A DNA stretch of 64,000 bases from Sistotremastrum niveocremeum HHB9708. Lineage: Eukaryota > Basidiomycota > Agaricomycetes > Sistotremastrales > Sistotremastraceae. Positions 48,135-58,901 of the stretch are shown here, one piece after another; position 1 is the first letter of the stretch, and every line of letters starts with the position of its first letter. Made by a program: the position numbers and the translations under genes. The stretch is taken from positions 270,337 through 334,336 of the forward strand of contig KV419411.1 in the NCBI GenBank assembly GCA_001630475.1, given 5' to 3'. The notes below the pieces were generated by a model. It had not been told where the DNA came from. It searched no databases and saw only the letters and a program-made list of their open reading frames with translations.

Positions 48135-48535
48135 TATTGCTGTCCATGTACTATATCCCGTTGATGACTGTTTGTTTACGCGTGGACTCCCATTATGTAC
48201 TTGTATTCAGTAAACCTCCCTCTTTGCGTGTAGTTCCGCGCTATGATTAGGTCTCTATTGTCACACAAACCTGACTGCAATTTACTTCTGAGATCTGATA
48301 TGCAGACCTGGGCCCAGAAACGAATTTTCCTGGGCCCAGCATCTCGGGCGACCGCCCCGTCAACATTAGTAAGCACATCAACCGGTTACTTGATTATCGC
48401 TATCGGGGGTAGATAAAAGGCTCGACTTGTTGATTGCTCCCACCATTCTCTCGTCCTCGTCGCCAGCGATAGGCGACCTCTCCTCATTTTCTCTGAAGTG
48501 ATACCTCCATCAACGAAAAGACGTGAATTTTCGTG

Positions 48536-48755
48536 ATGAGGTCTGTATCCTCTCTTCGATCCCCTCATTCATCCACTGATACGAGGCTATAACATCACAG
48601 TGCTAGCGTCGATCCGTAGGTTACGAATGAGAAATCTACCAACTATAACCCTAAAATGATTTGTTAGAGATAGGCCTGTTCCCAGAGGGCCGAAGAAGCC
48701 TCTGGTCAACCAGCCTCGTCCCAAACCTACTGGCCACAAACAAAGAAGTTCTTGA
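48536..48755 (+). CDS. Mini-gene 6, PRGP-type small peptide with 15-base exon
   Basis: Exons 48536-48540 (ATGAG), 48601-48615 (15 bases) and 48668-48755; phase-2 introns with donors GTCTGT and GTAGGT and acceptors CACAG and GTTAG. The product is 35 residues: MSASVDPDRPVPRGPKKPLV, then NQPRPKPTGHKQRSS. The last-exon core is identical over 11 residues to mini-gene 3, while the DNA differs at several third positions (for example GGTCCT versus GGGCCG). That pattern supports a translated, selected product. An AGATAAAAGG box is at about 48410. Confidence 0.68.
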
Positions 48756-49200
48756 CTAAAACGTTTATTTTCTCTCGCCGTAGAGGATGGATTCTGCTGC
48801 TGTGTTAATTTCGGCGAATCTTTTCTCTTTAATGTAATATCTAAAATTTTGAAGAGCGAAACACGAGTTGTAATAAGAAATGTATTGAGCGACTAGCTAA
48901 TATTACCGGAAGAGCATTTACTCCTAGCAGTTCGATTCCATTGTCAGAAGTGTGAGTTCGAGCGCTCACGGAGAGAATCGACCTTTCCTTACGCGATGTC
49001 TGCCGCGAAATGCGTGGGACGAGTTACAAATATTCTGGTCCTACTCTAGGATCGTATAAAGCCTCTGACCTCGCTTCTTGTTACGAGCCGAGTTTTGCCT
49101 CCGCGCGCATTCCCCTCTATCGCTCTAACGACAATACCGCCTGGGTGCGGTCGACTTGCACCCCAGTGAATCTATAACCAAACTATAGCATCATAACATC

Positions 49201-49486
49201 ATGTCAAGGTCTGTTGCGATGCTCACCTGATGGGCTTTTCGTCTGATTGCTAAGACATACGGCCATGAAGTGGCGGACAAAGTGCTTCAAGTGCACCTCA
49301 GCAAGGCGCGGCAACCACCCCAAGCCCTGATAGATGGTATGAGTTCTTTCTTTGTATCTGAGAGTTCGGTTGAACGCTTTTGCTTGTGACAGGGTTTTGA
49401 CGAAGACAAGAGGGCCGCCGGCACCTCAGACCGCCCAAGGGAAAATCAAACCGCAGGGGCCGATTCAGACGATTCAAACGTCCTAA
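49201..49486 (+). CDS. Mini-gene 7, W-type small peptide
   Basis: Exons 49201-49208 (ATGTCAAG), 49271-49336 and 49393-49486; phase-2 introns. The product is 55 residues: MSSGGQSASSAPQQGAATT, then PDRWVLTKTRGPPAPQT and a Gln/Pro/Lys tail ending TIQTS. The Trp codon is split by intron 2 as in mini-gene 4. CGTATAAAGCC box at about 49054. The first acceptor chosen is CCATGAAG/TGG; the nearer TGCTAAG acceptor would give an early stop. Confidence 0.55.
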
Positions 49487-51043
49487 TGGGTCTTCAAGGT
49501 GCAACTAGTGGTCTGATCCGTCAAAGATTTTGTTGCTGTTAGTTTTCCAGAGCAGCGAGAGGCTAGAGGCCAGAAGGTCAACTGCGTTTACTAGTCCGGC
49601 GCGCCTTCGCATGCGAGTTGTAGTTGTAGACAATCTATGAAGCCCTATCATCGTGGATCTATGAATGAAGTGCTTGTTGCCACATTTCCTGTCATGAATG
49701 GAGCGACTGCTTAGCGAGGAGGTACTGAGTATGGGATATGCTAGCGCTGCAGCGGCTCAGCGCTCATCCGAGTCGCTGCCCTCTTTTAGTCGGAGTTTCA
49801 AATCTCAACTAAACTCGACCTTGCCCTCCACCACAACTGCAAATAAGTCTCTCTCTACCTGTCCCATGTCCAACATGAAGGCCGAAGAAACACGACCGAA
49901 CTATGGATACCATTATTTGGCTAACATATGCTGAAGTCTCTTCATAGAACTACTAGGGGTGCTCGTATCTGTGGCGTTGTGCTGGGGATTACGATCATCC
50001 ACAATTAGCGAAGCGTGAGCACGGCTGTTGATCAATCAAAGACGTGCCTGCGAGTGCTCTTGAGCTCGATGCTAGTCGATGGGTTTCAAGATCCCAATCA
50101 GAGGCGCGGCAAATTTTCTTTCCCGAAAGTGCATAATGAAAGAAAACCGCCTCTGATTGAGAATAAAAATAGCGGCCTGCTATACCCTATCCCACAGATT
50201 CGTATCAAATCGTCCTGCATATCGGGATAAATGTGCCAGTTCTGACAAGCAGACTACGGCCCACGGCTTCTAGCTTCGGTCTGACCCCAGTTCACAACGC
50301 TTTTCTGGGAAAATTTGAATTCTGACCTGATATAGCGACGCGTATCCCCCGGGGCTAGGCTGAACCCTACAACACAGACCCCATGTACATTCTTTCTGCG
50401 TGAAAGCATCGGATCAGTCCGCTACCATTAATGAAAAGAACGAAAGTCGTGGGCCAGGTCGATGTTTTCCACCTCACGGAACGGCGCCCTTTCACCGGTT
50501 GGTCTTTTGAATCTATATTCCCAGAATATGGATGCAGAAGTACACCATCACTCGAGTATTCTTGAACAGGAACATCTCTTCTATCTCCACGCTCTTCTCA
50601 AACTCGATTCTCTCTTCGCGAATGATATATCTGGCCGACCAGCCCGTAGTCGCCGGCCCCCGTGCCTCAAGGCACACGGCGGATCCTGTCCAGAAGAATC
50701 TACAACTGGAAGGTGGTCTTGCGACAGGCATGCGAACTTCACATTTCAATCTTAGGGGCATCAACTTCATATACGATGTGTTTGCGGTTCTCTGCGCGTC
50801 TAGTACTTCAGTTAAGCTCGATCCAACAGTTCAGGGTACTTTTGAATTCCTATCGAAGCGGCGGAAGAATATTTGACTCATGGATAAATTTCCCCGCCGC
50901 CTTTCATGGGAACAAATCCAATTTTATCGTATCCAAGCGGTGGACGAGCGCGAACATTCGAGTAAAGGACCAACGTCCCTACGTCTTTCATGGGAACAAA
51001 TCCAATTTTATCTGGGTGATATTACAGAGTCGGTCACGGAACT
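49487..51043 (+). other. Gene-poor flank with F-box/LRR-like remnant
   Basis: Plus-strand frames at 50532-50876 and 50880-51068 resemble the leucine-rich part of mushroom F-box proteins (RRLSWEQIQFY...[22 protein letters not shown]). No F-box, no start and no complete frame are seen, so this is probably a decayed host gene. It contains a 28-bp direct repeat (annotated separately). Confidence 0.35.
50901..51012 (+). repeat. 28-bp direct repeat, period 84 bp
   Basis: Identical 28-base units at 50901-50928 and 50985-51012 start CTTTCATGGGAACAAATCC. The 84-base period is a multiple of three and both units read LSWEQIQFY, consistent with duplication of one leucine-rich repeat in a coding ancestor. 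Confidence 0.75.
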
Positions 51044-53914
51044 TCACTCTTTCTCTCCTACGAATTGATCGAACCACCTTAATACTTCATAATGCCACTT
51101 CAAACTGTAAAGATAAAGCAGAAATTAACCCCAAATGAATCAGCCCAATCCTATCAAGATGTCGAGGAAATCTCACCTATTACCAGGGTTCAGGACCCAA
51201 TGATTTTCAGTGGGAAAGATCACGAGGCGGCTGGGTATGCCCAATCTAAAGAAGGGTTACATCTAGGGTAAGAAGACGGCGATCATTCAGGAAAGACTGA
51301 CTGTTGCAACGCGTTAAACGCCCCGATACTCTCGGTCTCCGCGAGACGATAATCTTTGCTTCCATGGATCAAAAGTTGAGGGGTCGACCAATTTGCGACG
51401 AAGTTGGCTGGGCTGAACCTACACAACGGAAAAGAATCAAATTGATGCCAAAAGATGGAAGCGGCAGGATTACTTCGCAGTGAGCTCCTTCCCTTTCGGC
51501 GTCCACGGAGGTCCCCCAAATTCATGATTGAACTGAAGTGCTGATGTCAAGATCGGGTCAAAGTGATGTGGGTATCACTAATAGACATACGAAGAACAAC
51601 TCGTCCGTCGAGAATCCGTTGTAACTGGAGTCGAATACGCCGTCATGGCACACTAGCGCTTTGAATCCAAATCCATATTCTGGGTGTCCCTGAATCCAGC
51701 TAACAGAGTGGGGGGTGAGAATGTGGGGAATTGCCGTCAGGAGAGCACCCTTACTTGATTGCATAGCCACCCCAACTTGCACCTGCGGCGACGGTTCTTT
51801 CGGTATCAATCTATTGCCGCACGTGAGCATGAGACGGTATACGAGCGAGTTGGTTACCTCTGGATATGTCTTGAGGACATATTCCCACCCAAGCTTCATA
51901 TCACCGAATGGTTTGCCTCCCCAATCCTCAGCGATAGCATCGGTGAATTCTATTTCGCGCGCTTCTTCGTAAGTCTCACATCTGCTACAGAGGTATGCGC
52001 ACAGACCTTGGCCGAAAGTAGTCGAACCGGTAGGATTGATCGCTATCGTAAAATACCCTTGCTGCGCGAACACTGACAGATAGTCAGTAAACGTGCGTGA
52101 ACAGAAGCTACGCAAGCGAACCGTTCGGATTCCATCGCGTAGACCATTGGTCTTCCCATGCGCCCTGCGGGCCTCCGTGAATCAATCTAAAGAAGGCGCA
52201 TCATAAATGACGTAAGCGACGGCAGGGGACGAAAAGGCACTGACAAAACAGCAGGATATTTCTTCTTTGAGTTCTCCTTCCATCCCTTAGGCTTAAGAGC
52301 CCAACCCTGAACGGATTTGTTCTCCGCTCCGGTGAAGTAGAATGATTCTCCGGATGACAAATCTTTATCTTGTAATTTCGATTCGGAGAATCGCGTGATT
52401 TTGACGAGAGATGATGCGGATTCAGAGTCGGCGTGGGCGGGAGTTAATACCCAAAGATCGTTGGGCGATGTGTATGAGCTTTGGCTGAAGAGGATGCGAG
52501 AGTCAGGAAGCGGTTGTGCACCGGATGCGGCATGAGCATGAGTCAATGCAGTAGGGAAGACTTCTTTGAACTCTGCAGCGTCCAATTTCTCTGGTAGAGG
52601 AAGGGTGAAGACTTTTATGACTGCGTGGTCTCCGGCAGTGAATACGAGTGCTTTGTCATCATGGGTGAACGCGAGGGAGTCGGGTGAACGATCCCATGTA
52701 GGCGTCAGGACGAGCCGAGATGAAGTTGAGAGATCGAGCAAGATGATCTTCTGTCGATCGGCTTCGTAACCGTCTTCTGCCATTTCGAGCCATGCTACTT
52801 TCGACCCGTCGCGACTGAACACCGGGTTGTGTGTAGCACCCTGTTCGCCGTTCGTGAGCTCTCTGGGAGCCTCGGAAGCGTCTAGAGGAACAAGGTAGAC
52901 CTGATGCAACGTGAGGAGACAGTAGATCTAGGACAGTGAGGGTACCATACGTTCTGACGCGTGTGCCATGCGTCGTCGAGCTTGGGATCTTTGGTTGTAT
53001 AGACGATGTGCGTCTTGGACACATCATAGTCTTCTGCACCTCCGAAGGGTTCCACAGGGACGAACTGTCTGATAATCAATGCCATGTCGAGGTAGGCAAA
53101 GGGTAAATCGAGACGTACCTGGTTCGTGCCCTTGAGGGGAGCCTTGTAGCTTTCGCCGAGCGACCATTTGCCTTCCTTGTCCTTCGAAAGCGACACAGTG
53201 AAGAGCTGCGTCCTCTTCTTTCCACGCCATATATCCCAATGTCTCGGATACGTTACGTCGTAGACGAGAGCATTATTTCCACGCTTCTCGTACTCTTCGT
53301 CCTGCTCTTTGATAGTGCTGAGGTTCGCATCGGGCCACACATATGACGAGAACACAAGAGTGTCGCTGTCACGTGAGAATTTGAAGTTGGTCGCGTCCGC
53401 AGACGGTGGGAATGAGCCGATTAAAGAGGGCGAATTGGAGATGGTGAGCTCGTGTGAGCTATGCTCGACGCCTAGGGAGTAGACTTGTTGGCCTTTCCCG
53501 TCTTCTCCGGGAACGACGTGAGCAATGGTCTTAGAGTCGAGCCAGAAAGTCTCTCCGCCTTTCTTCAGGGCATATTCGACAGGTGGGATTTTGGCGTCCA
53601 GGGAGGCTACCCAGACGGATTTATGCGTCCTGTAATATTCAGGCTGGGTCAGAGATTATAAATGAATACATAGTTGCTACGCACTCTTTGTCCTCGAACG
53701 AGTACTTCGACACTGGGACTAAAGCCAGATTTCCAGCAGGGTTGGCAACACCCGCTCCAGGACGTTCGAGCTCGACCAGATTTTTCGGGGTGAAGATCTC
53801 TGGTCCTTCGCGAAATTTGAACTCTGATTCGGTGGACTCCTTGCCCATGGTGGGCAGCTGCAAAGGTATCTGGGAAGCAGCCGCCAGCCCAACCAGAGCG
53901 TGGAACAAGAGCAT
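51044..53914 (-). CDS. Dipeptidyl-peptidase V (S9 prolyl-oligopeptidase family), secreted
   Basis: Extracellular serine peptidase releasing dipeptides. The N-terminus [19 protein letters not shown] is a signal peptide. An N-terminal beta-propeller follows ([72 protein letters not shown]), then the alpha/beta-hydrolase domain: [17 protein letters not shown], nucleophile in [10 protein letters not shown], Asp in [11 protein letters not shown], His in [11 protein letters not shown]. The last exon ends [11 protein letters not shown]. About ten short introns; frame is kept at all junctions checked. Divergent from heme oxygenase (234 bases between starts). Confidence 0.92.
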
Positions 53915-54148
53915 GTTGCGCCATCCGCGAACCGAACACGGGCGCTCAACGAGAGCCGCAAGCGGGGATTACCGACGTTTCGGAGCCGTTATGTCCGTTA
54001 TCTAATCGTCGGCTCGGCAAGCTTTGTCATTCGGCCGGATGACTAGCTTTTGCCCAGAACCTCTGCTGAGCCTCTATCTGGTAGGTTGGGTGATGTGCCT
54101 GCGTGTACCGTCTGATTAGGTCAACCCTTGCCTTGACTACCAACCATC
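53915..54148. promoter_or_regulatory. Bidirectional promoter of DPP-V and heme oxygenase
   Basis: 234 bases between divergent start codons. No clear TATA box. Confidence 0.45.
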
Positions 54149-55214
54149 ATGTCGAGCTCCATAACTGACTGGACTGCAACAATTGCCACCCTTCTACGAG
54201 ACGGCACTGCTGTCGCTCATGAGAAAGCTGAGAAGAGCGAAGGCGCGTCGTGGCTTACTCGAGGCGAGCTGGACAAGGAAGAATATGCAAGATTTCTTAT
54301 TATGTTATGGTATATATATTCGTACGTTTTTCTGTCGTCTCTCTTTTCAAGAGCTGTTTAACTGTTTGTCTGTAGAACGCTTGAAGAAGGGCTTGACCGC
54401 CACTCTTCCAACCCCGTCCTTGCGCCTACCTACAACGCACCCCTATTGTCGCGAGCAGCGGCATTAGAAGCAGATATTCGTCATATCTTGCAGACTTCTG
54501 ACTGGAAGACCCATCCCATCCATCGAGAAATAGAAACCTCGCCGCCTCCCGCGTTGACAGCCTACGTTTCCCGCCTCAAGGCTATCAATGAATCGTCACC
54601 GGAGCTACTCCTATCGCATGCATACGTTCGCTATCTCGGCGACTTAAGCGGAGGCCAGTACATCAGACGGAGCATCGCCAAGGCGTATGGTTTCGATTCG
54701 GCCGGAACGGACTTTTACGATTTTGGAAGTCAGGCCGCCACGATGGGTGATCTTCGAAAGATTAAGGTGTGGTATAGAGACGGTATGAACGAAGGCGTAC
54801 CTATAGGCGACATTCCCTTGAAAGGTGATTACACCAACTCTTTCGCTCAATTTGACTTGGTCAACTTATGTCGTTTGACCCTTTTCAGAGTCTCTGGTCA
54901 ACGAGGCGAGCTTGGCTTTCGTCCTGAACGGGGATTTATTCAAGACTCTCCGCCCACCGACCAATCCTCCCAGCCTACGCGTCGATCCTGTTTCAGCCAC
55001 ACCGGTCGCTCATCCCGGAAGCACCTCACCGACTACACCATCCCTCGCTTCTCCTTCCCTTTCCCTTCGATCTGCTTCACTATCAAGGCAGTCCAGCTTC
55101 TCTTTCGCTACTATCCTTACATTGGTGCTTGCTGCTTCGCTTGCACATTTCATTCTGACAGTCGGTGGCATCAAGGGTGAAGATGTTCTGCGCAAGTTAT
55201 TCAGTTTGGTATAA
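54149..55214 (+). CDS. Heme oxygenase, tail-anchored
   Basis: Cleaves heme to biliverdin, CO and iron; probably anchored to the ER. Reads TAVAHEKAEKS (proximal His), EYARFLIMLWYIYSTLEEGLD across intron 1, AYVRYLGDLSGGQYIRR (GDLSGGQ motif) and, after intron 2, SLVNEASLAFVLNGDLF. A Ser/Pro-rich linker follows (residues about 240-290), then a C-terminal membrane segment (FATILTLVLAASLAHFILTV) with a short tail. The three exons join in phase (donors GTACGT and GTGATT). Length and tail anchor are typical of fungal HO proteins. Confidence 0.93.
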
Positions 55215-55669
55215 CGCATTATCATTATCACCTGGGTTTATGAGGTTATAGTGGCCATATATTCTGTCTCATCATACATAGCACATAGGGTATTTTACTG
55301 ACTCTGTAGTCCTAGAATATAGCACTTTCGGATTTTGTACTTCAAAGCTTCTTTTATCAATACATTCTCATATTCCGTTTCTCTTTTGATAGATGCAACC
55401 GATAGTTCCGTCGATTCCGCCGCTAATTGAAAGTGAAGCATTGCGATCTCAACCAATTAATCGGTGCGAGATCACGAGCAAAAGGCAGGAACAAGATTCG
55501 AACCGACGACCTAGAAGTATCGGACTCGGAACGGAGTTGCCATGTAAAGTTGCGCACGAGCTGCTGACCAGCGTCTACTAAGAACGATTTTGAGTGAAAC
55601 AACGAGCCAGGCCGGCCTTGATTGACGGCCTGCTATCCATTGTGTATCTGCATTTCATCTCAGATCAGT
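55215..55669. other. Intergenic region upstream of AMP deaminase
   Basis: 455 bases. On the minus strand near 55490-55505 a Pol III B-box-like GGTTCGAATC follows AGGTC, but stems do not pair well enough for a tRNA call. It may be a tRNA relic or SINE scrap. Confidence 0.35.
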
Positions 55670-58600
55670 ATGGAGTCGAAATATGACGTTGACTCGTCTC
55701 CTCCAACACCGGGAGGCACATCACAGCCTTTAAGCACTGCATCATCTGCGACTGCTTCAGTCATCGAGCTCTCAATAGTCGATAAAGATGCACACTTTCC
55801 TTATGATCAAGAAAAGAAACTGCAGAGTGTAAATCTTTGTTTTTCTATTCCCATAAACCTTTCTAAATCGTTTCCGACAGCTTGAAGAAAAGATGTTAGT
55901 CCACGGTCGAACTCCCGCTGAAGCTTCATCGTCTTTCTCGCCTACACTCTCTCCCAATTTCGGCCCTTCATCTGAACGAAGAGCATCCTCCATCGCGTCC
56001 AATACTACCGCTATTGACGGATTCAGAATGGCGCAGATGTCTCCTAGTCGCAATGACTTCAGCTTACCACCCGCACATGACTCTCCATTCTATACTGAAG
56101 CAGAGGAGGGTTCGTCATTGAGTCATCTTCCACAACCACCGGTACCAGGCCCAATCCCTGCTCGTTAGTGCCATGTTTCTCAGACCCATTCTTCAAGCTG
56201 ACCCTCGTGATTACTAGATACAGCCGTGACGGAAGAAGTCAAAGCCATGTACAGCGCACTCAACAAATGTCTCGAACTACGCGACAAATACATCTCCATC
56301 TCCCTTCAAAATATCGGGGACAATCCTCGCGACTACGACGGCGCTTCTAAACATCCTGATCCCAAGAAGACCCACGACGCGAATTTGAAACCTTGGAAGA
56401 TCTATCCTAAGCCACCGCCTCCGCATTGGCATTGGACTGATAAATCCAAAGTGATTTCTGGAGAACCTGCGCATGAGTCGGAGGAAGAGTTTGATTTCGC
56501 CAAATGTGATATTCCGAGAAGTGATGAGTGGACTTTTGAGGTGGACGAAAGGGGAGTATATCAGGTGTATGATACCGCGAAAGGTGTGTTTGCATCCCCT
56601 CCCTTGATATTCTGCGTTTTGACATCCAATTCCTGGGCCTAGGTTCTGACCCACTCTTCAATATCCCAACGTTACGAGAGTATTTTGTGGATTTGGACTA
56701 CGTCCTGAGTGTGATATCGGACGGTCCGACGAAGAGCTTCGCTTTCCGGAGGTTAAAATACCTGCAGAGCAAGTGGGCGATGTATAGCTTGTTGAACGAG
56801 TCTCAGGAGATGGCTGACATGAAGGTACGTACGCATTATCCATCTTCGGGCCGCCCGTGATTGATGACTGGCATGGCGCTAGCGTGTACCTCATCGTGAT
56901 TTCTACAACGTGCGAAAGGTCGATACTCACGTTCATCAGTGAGTCGATATGACTGCGTGTCTGATGTAGTCGACTAATCATGAATCAAGTTCGTCGTGTA
57001 TGAATCAAAAGCATCTTCTGCGCTTCATCAAGTCGAAGATGAAGAAGAACCCCGACGTAAGCCTCAATATTCCGCATCCTCTTTCGGCTGTCAAGCGATT
57101 ATCAGGACGTCGTTATCTTCCGTGATGGGAAAGAGCTGACACTCGCTCAAGTCTTCGAATCGTTGAACCTCACAGCGTACGATCTATCAATCGACACGCT
57201 CGATATGCACGCACATCAAGATTCATTCCATCGATTCGACAAGTTCAATTTGAAATATAATCCGATTGGAGAATCACGATTGCGAGAGATCTTCTTGAAA
57301 ACCGATAACTTTATTCAAGGGAGATACTTGGCGGAGTTGACGAGAGGTGCGTCATTCGTTTCATTGATTGATGAAACTCGCAATTGAGCTCTTTCGGTAG
57401 AGGTGATGACTGATCTTGAGCAAAGCAAGTATCAGGTATGTAATCAGGCATCCAACTGAAGGCTCGCTGTTGATTCTGACACCGATAATAGAACTGTGAA
57501 TGGCGTATCTCAATCTATGGCCGAAGTCAATCCGAATGGGACAAACTGGCGAAATGGGTAGTCCATAACAAGCTCTACTCCCACAACGTCCGCTGGATGA
57601 TCCAAATTCCTCGTCTTTACGACGTATACAAGCAGAACGGGTCTGTCAAGAACTTTGAGGACGTCCTTCGCAGTACGTTGCTGATCTCGTTCGGGGCGAC
57701 GGTATGACGTCATTGACGACTGAACGATAGATGTCTTCCACCCTCTTTTCGAAGTCACGAAGGATCCGGCTTCGCATCCTGAACTGCACGTCTTCTTGCA
57801 ACGCGTGATTGGGTTTGATAGCGTGGACGATGAATCGAAGGCGGAGCGGAGAATATACAAGAAGGTGAGGTTTCAAGGTAAAATCGACACTCGCGCTCAG
57901 TATCATTGCTTTTAGTTCCCGTATCCACGGGTATGGGATACTGAACAGTCTCCTCCCTATTCCTATTGGTACGCGCATCGTCTCTGATCATATCGTATCT
58001 TCGTTAACGAAAGCGATGACAGGCTATACTATATGTTTGCCAATATGGCGAGCCTGAACAATTGGAGACAAGCTCGAGGATTCAGTACGTCTCTTTGCCG
58101 AGATTGCGTTGCGGCCTTGACGAAGCCTCACAGATACTTTCGTTCTACGACCTCACTCAGGCGAAGCAGGCGACACCGACCATCTGACCTCTGCCTTCTT
58201 GACCTCTCAATGCATCTCCCACGGCATCCTTCTTCGCAAAGTCCCCGCGCTTCAATACCTGTACTACCTTCGGCAAATTGGCGTGGCTATGAGTCCGCTG
58301 AGCAATAATGCATTGTTCTTGGCTTATGAGAGGAATCCGCTGAAGGCGTTCTTTGAGACTGGGTTGAATGTCAGTTTGAGTACTGATGATCCTCTTCAGT
58401 TCCATTTCACCAAGGTTTGTGATCCCCCAATTTTACTACAGTCGATATTCGTGCTCATGCTTGGATAGGAACCTTTATTGGAAGAATATAGCGTAGCCGC
58501 GCATGTACGTCTTCGTCTTTCTAACCGAAGATTTCAGAATCTTGATGCTTTCCTAGATCTATAAGTTATCACAAAGCTCTTTAGCGGAGCTCGCTCGCAA

Positions 58601-58901
58601 CTCAGTCTTGCAAAGCGGTTTCGAAATGGAAATCAAGAGGCATTGGCTGGGCCAACAATGGTATCTCCCAGGTGCAGCGGGGAACGACATCAATAAGGTA
58701 TATCATATATTCTTCCTCCTCGGGCTTCGCTGACGAGTAATGTAGACTAATGTTCCTAATATTCGGCTGGAATATAGACATCAGACTCTGTCTGAGGAAT
58801 TGGAATTAATCCGGACGAATCAGGATGCGCCGATGGCTCCTTCAACACTTGCTCCTACGGCGGAGAATGTCGCTGCTGTGGCCATGGGCAAGAGTAGATA
58901 A
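55670..58901 (+). CDS. AMP deaminase
   Basis: Hydrolyses AMP to IMP and ammonia in purine-nucleotide interconversion; cytosolic. About twelve exons. A variable Ser/Pro-rich N-terminal part is followed by the family body: [31 protein letters not shown], the metal site [85 protein letters not shown], and the catalytic/metal block [23 protein letters not shown]. The end reads [18 protein letters not shown]...GKSR. All landmark residues (HVHHS, SGEAG, STDDP) are present, so it should be active. Confidence 0.94.

Noticed and set aside
43186-49486. Mini-genes as lipopeptide mating-pheromone precursors
   Set aside because: No predicted peptide ends in a CaaX box, they lack cysteine, and no pheromone receptor gene is in the window.
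43186-49486. Mini-genes as MSDIN-type cyclic peptide toxin precursors
   Set aside because: They share only the small size, an MS start and multiple introns. The conserved leader, core-flanking prolines and recognition tail of that family are absent, and no POP-type oligopeptidase specific to it is seen; the S9 enzyme at 51 kb is a secreted DPP-V.
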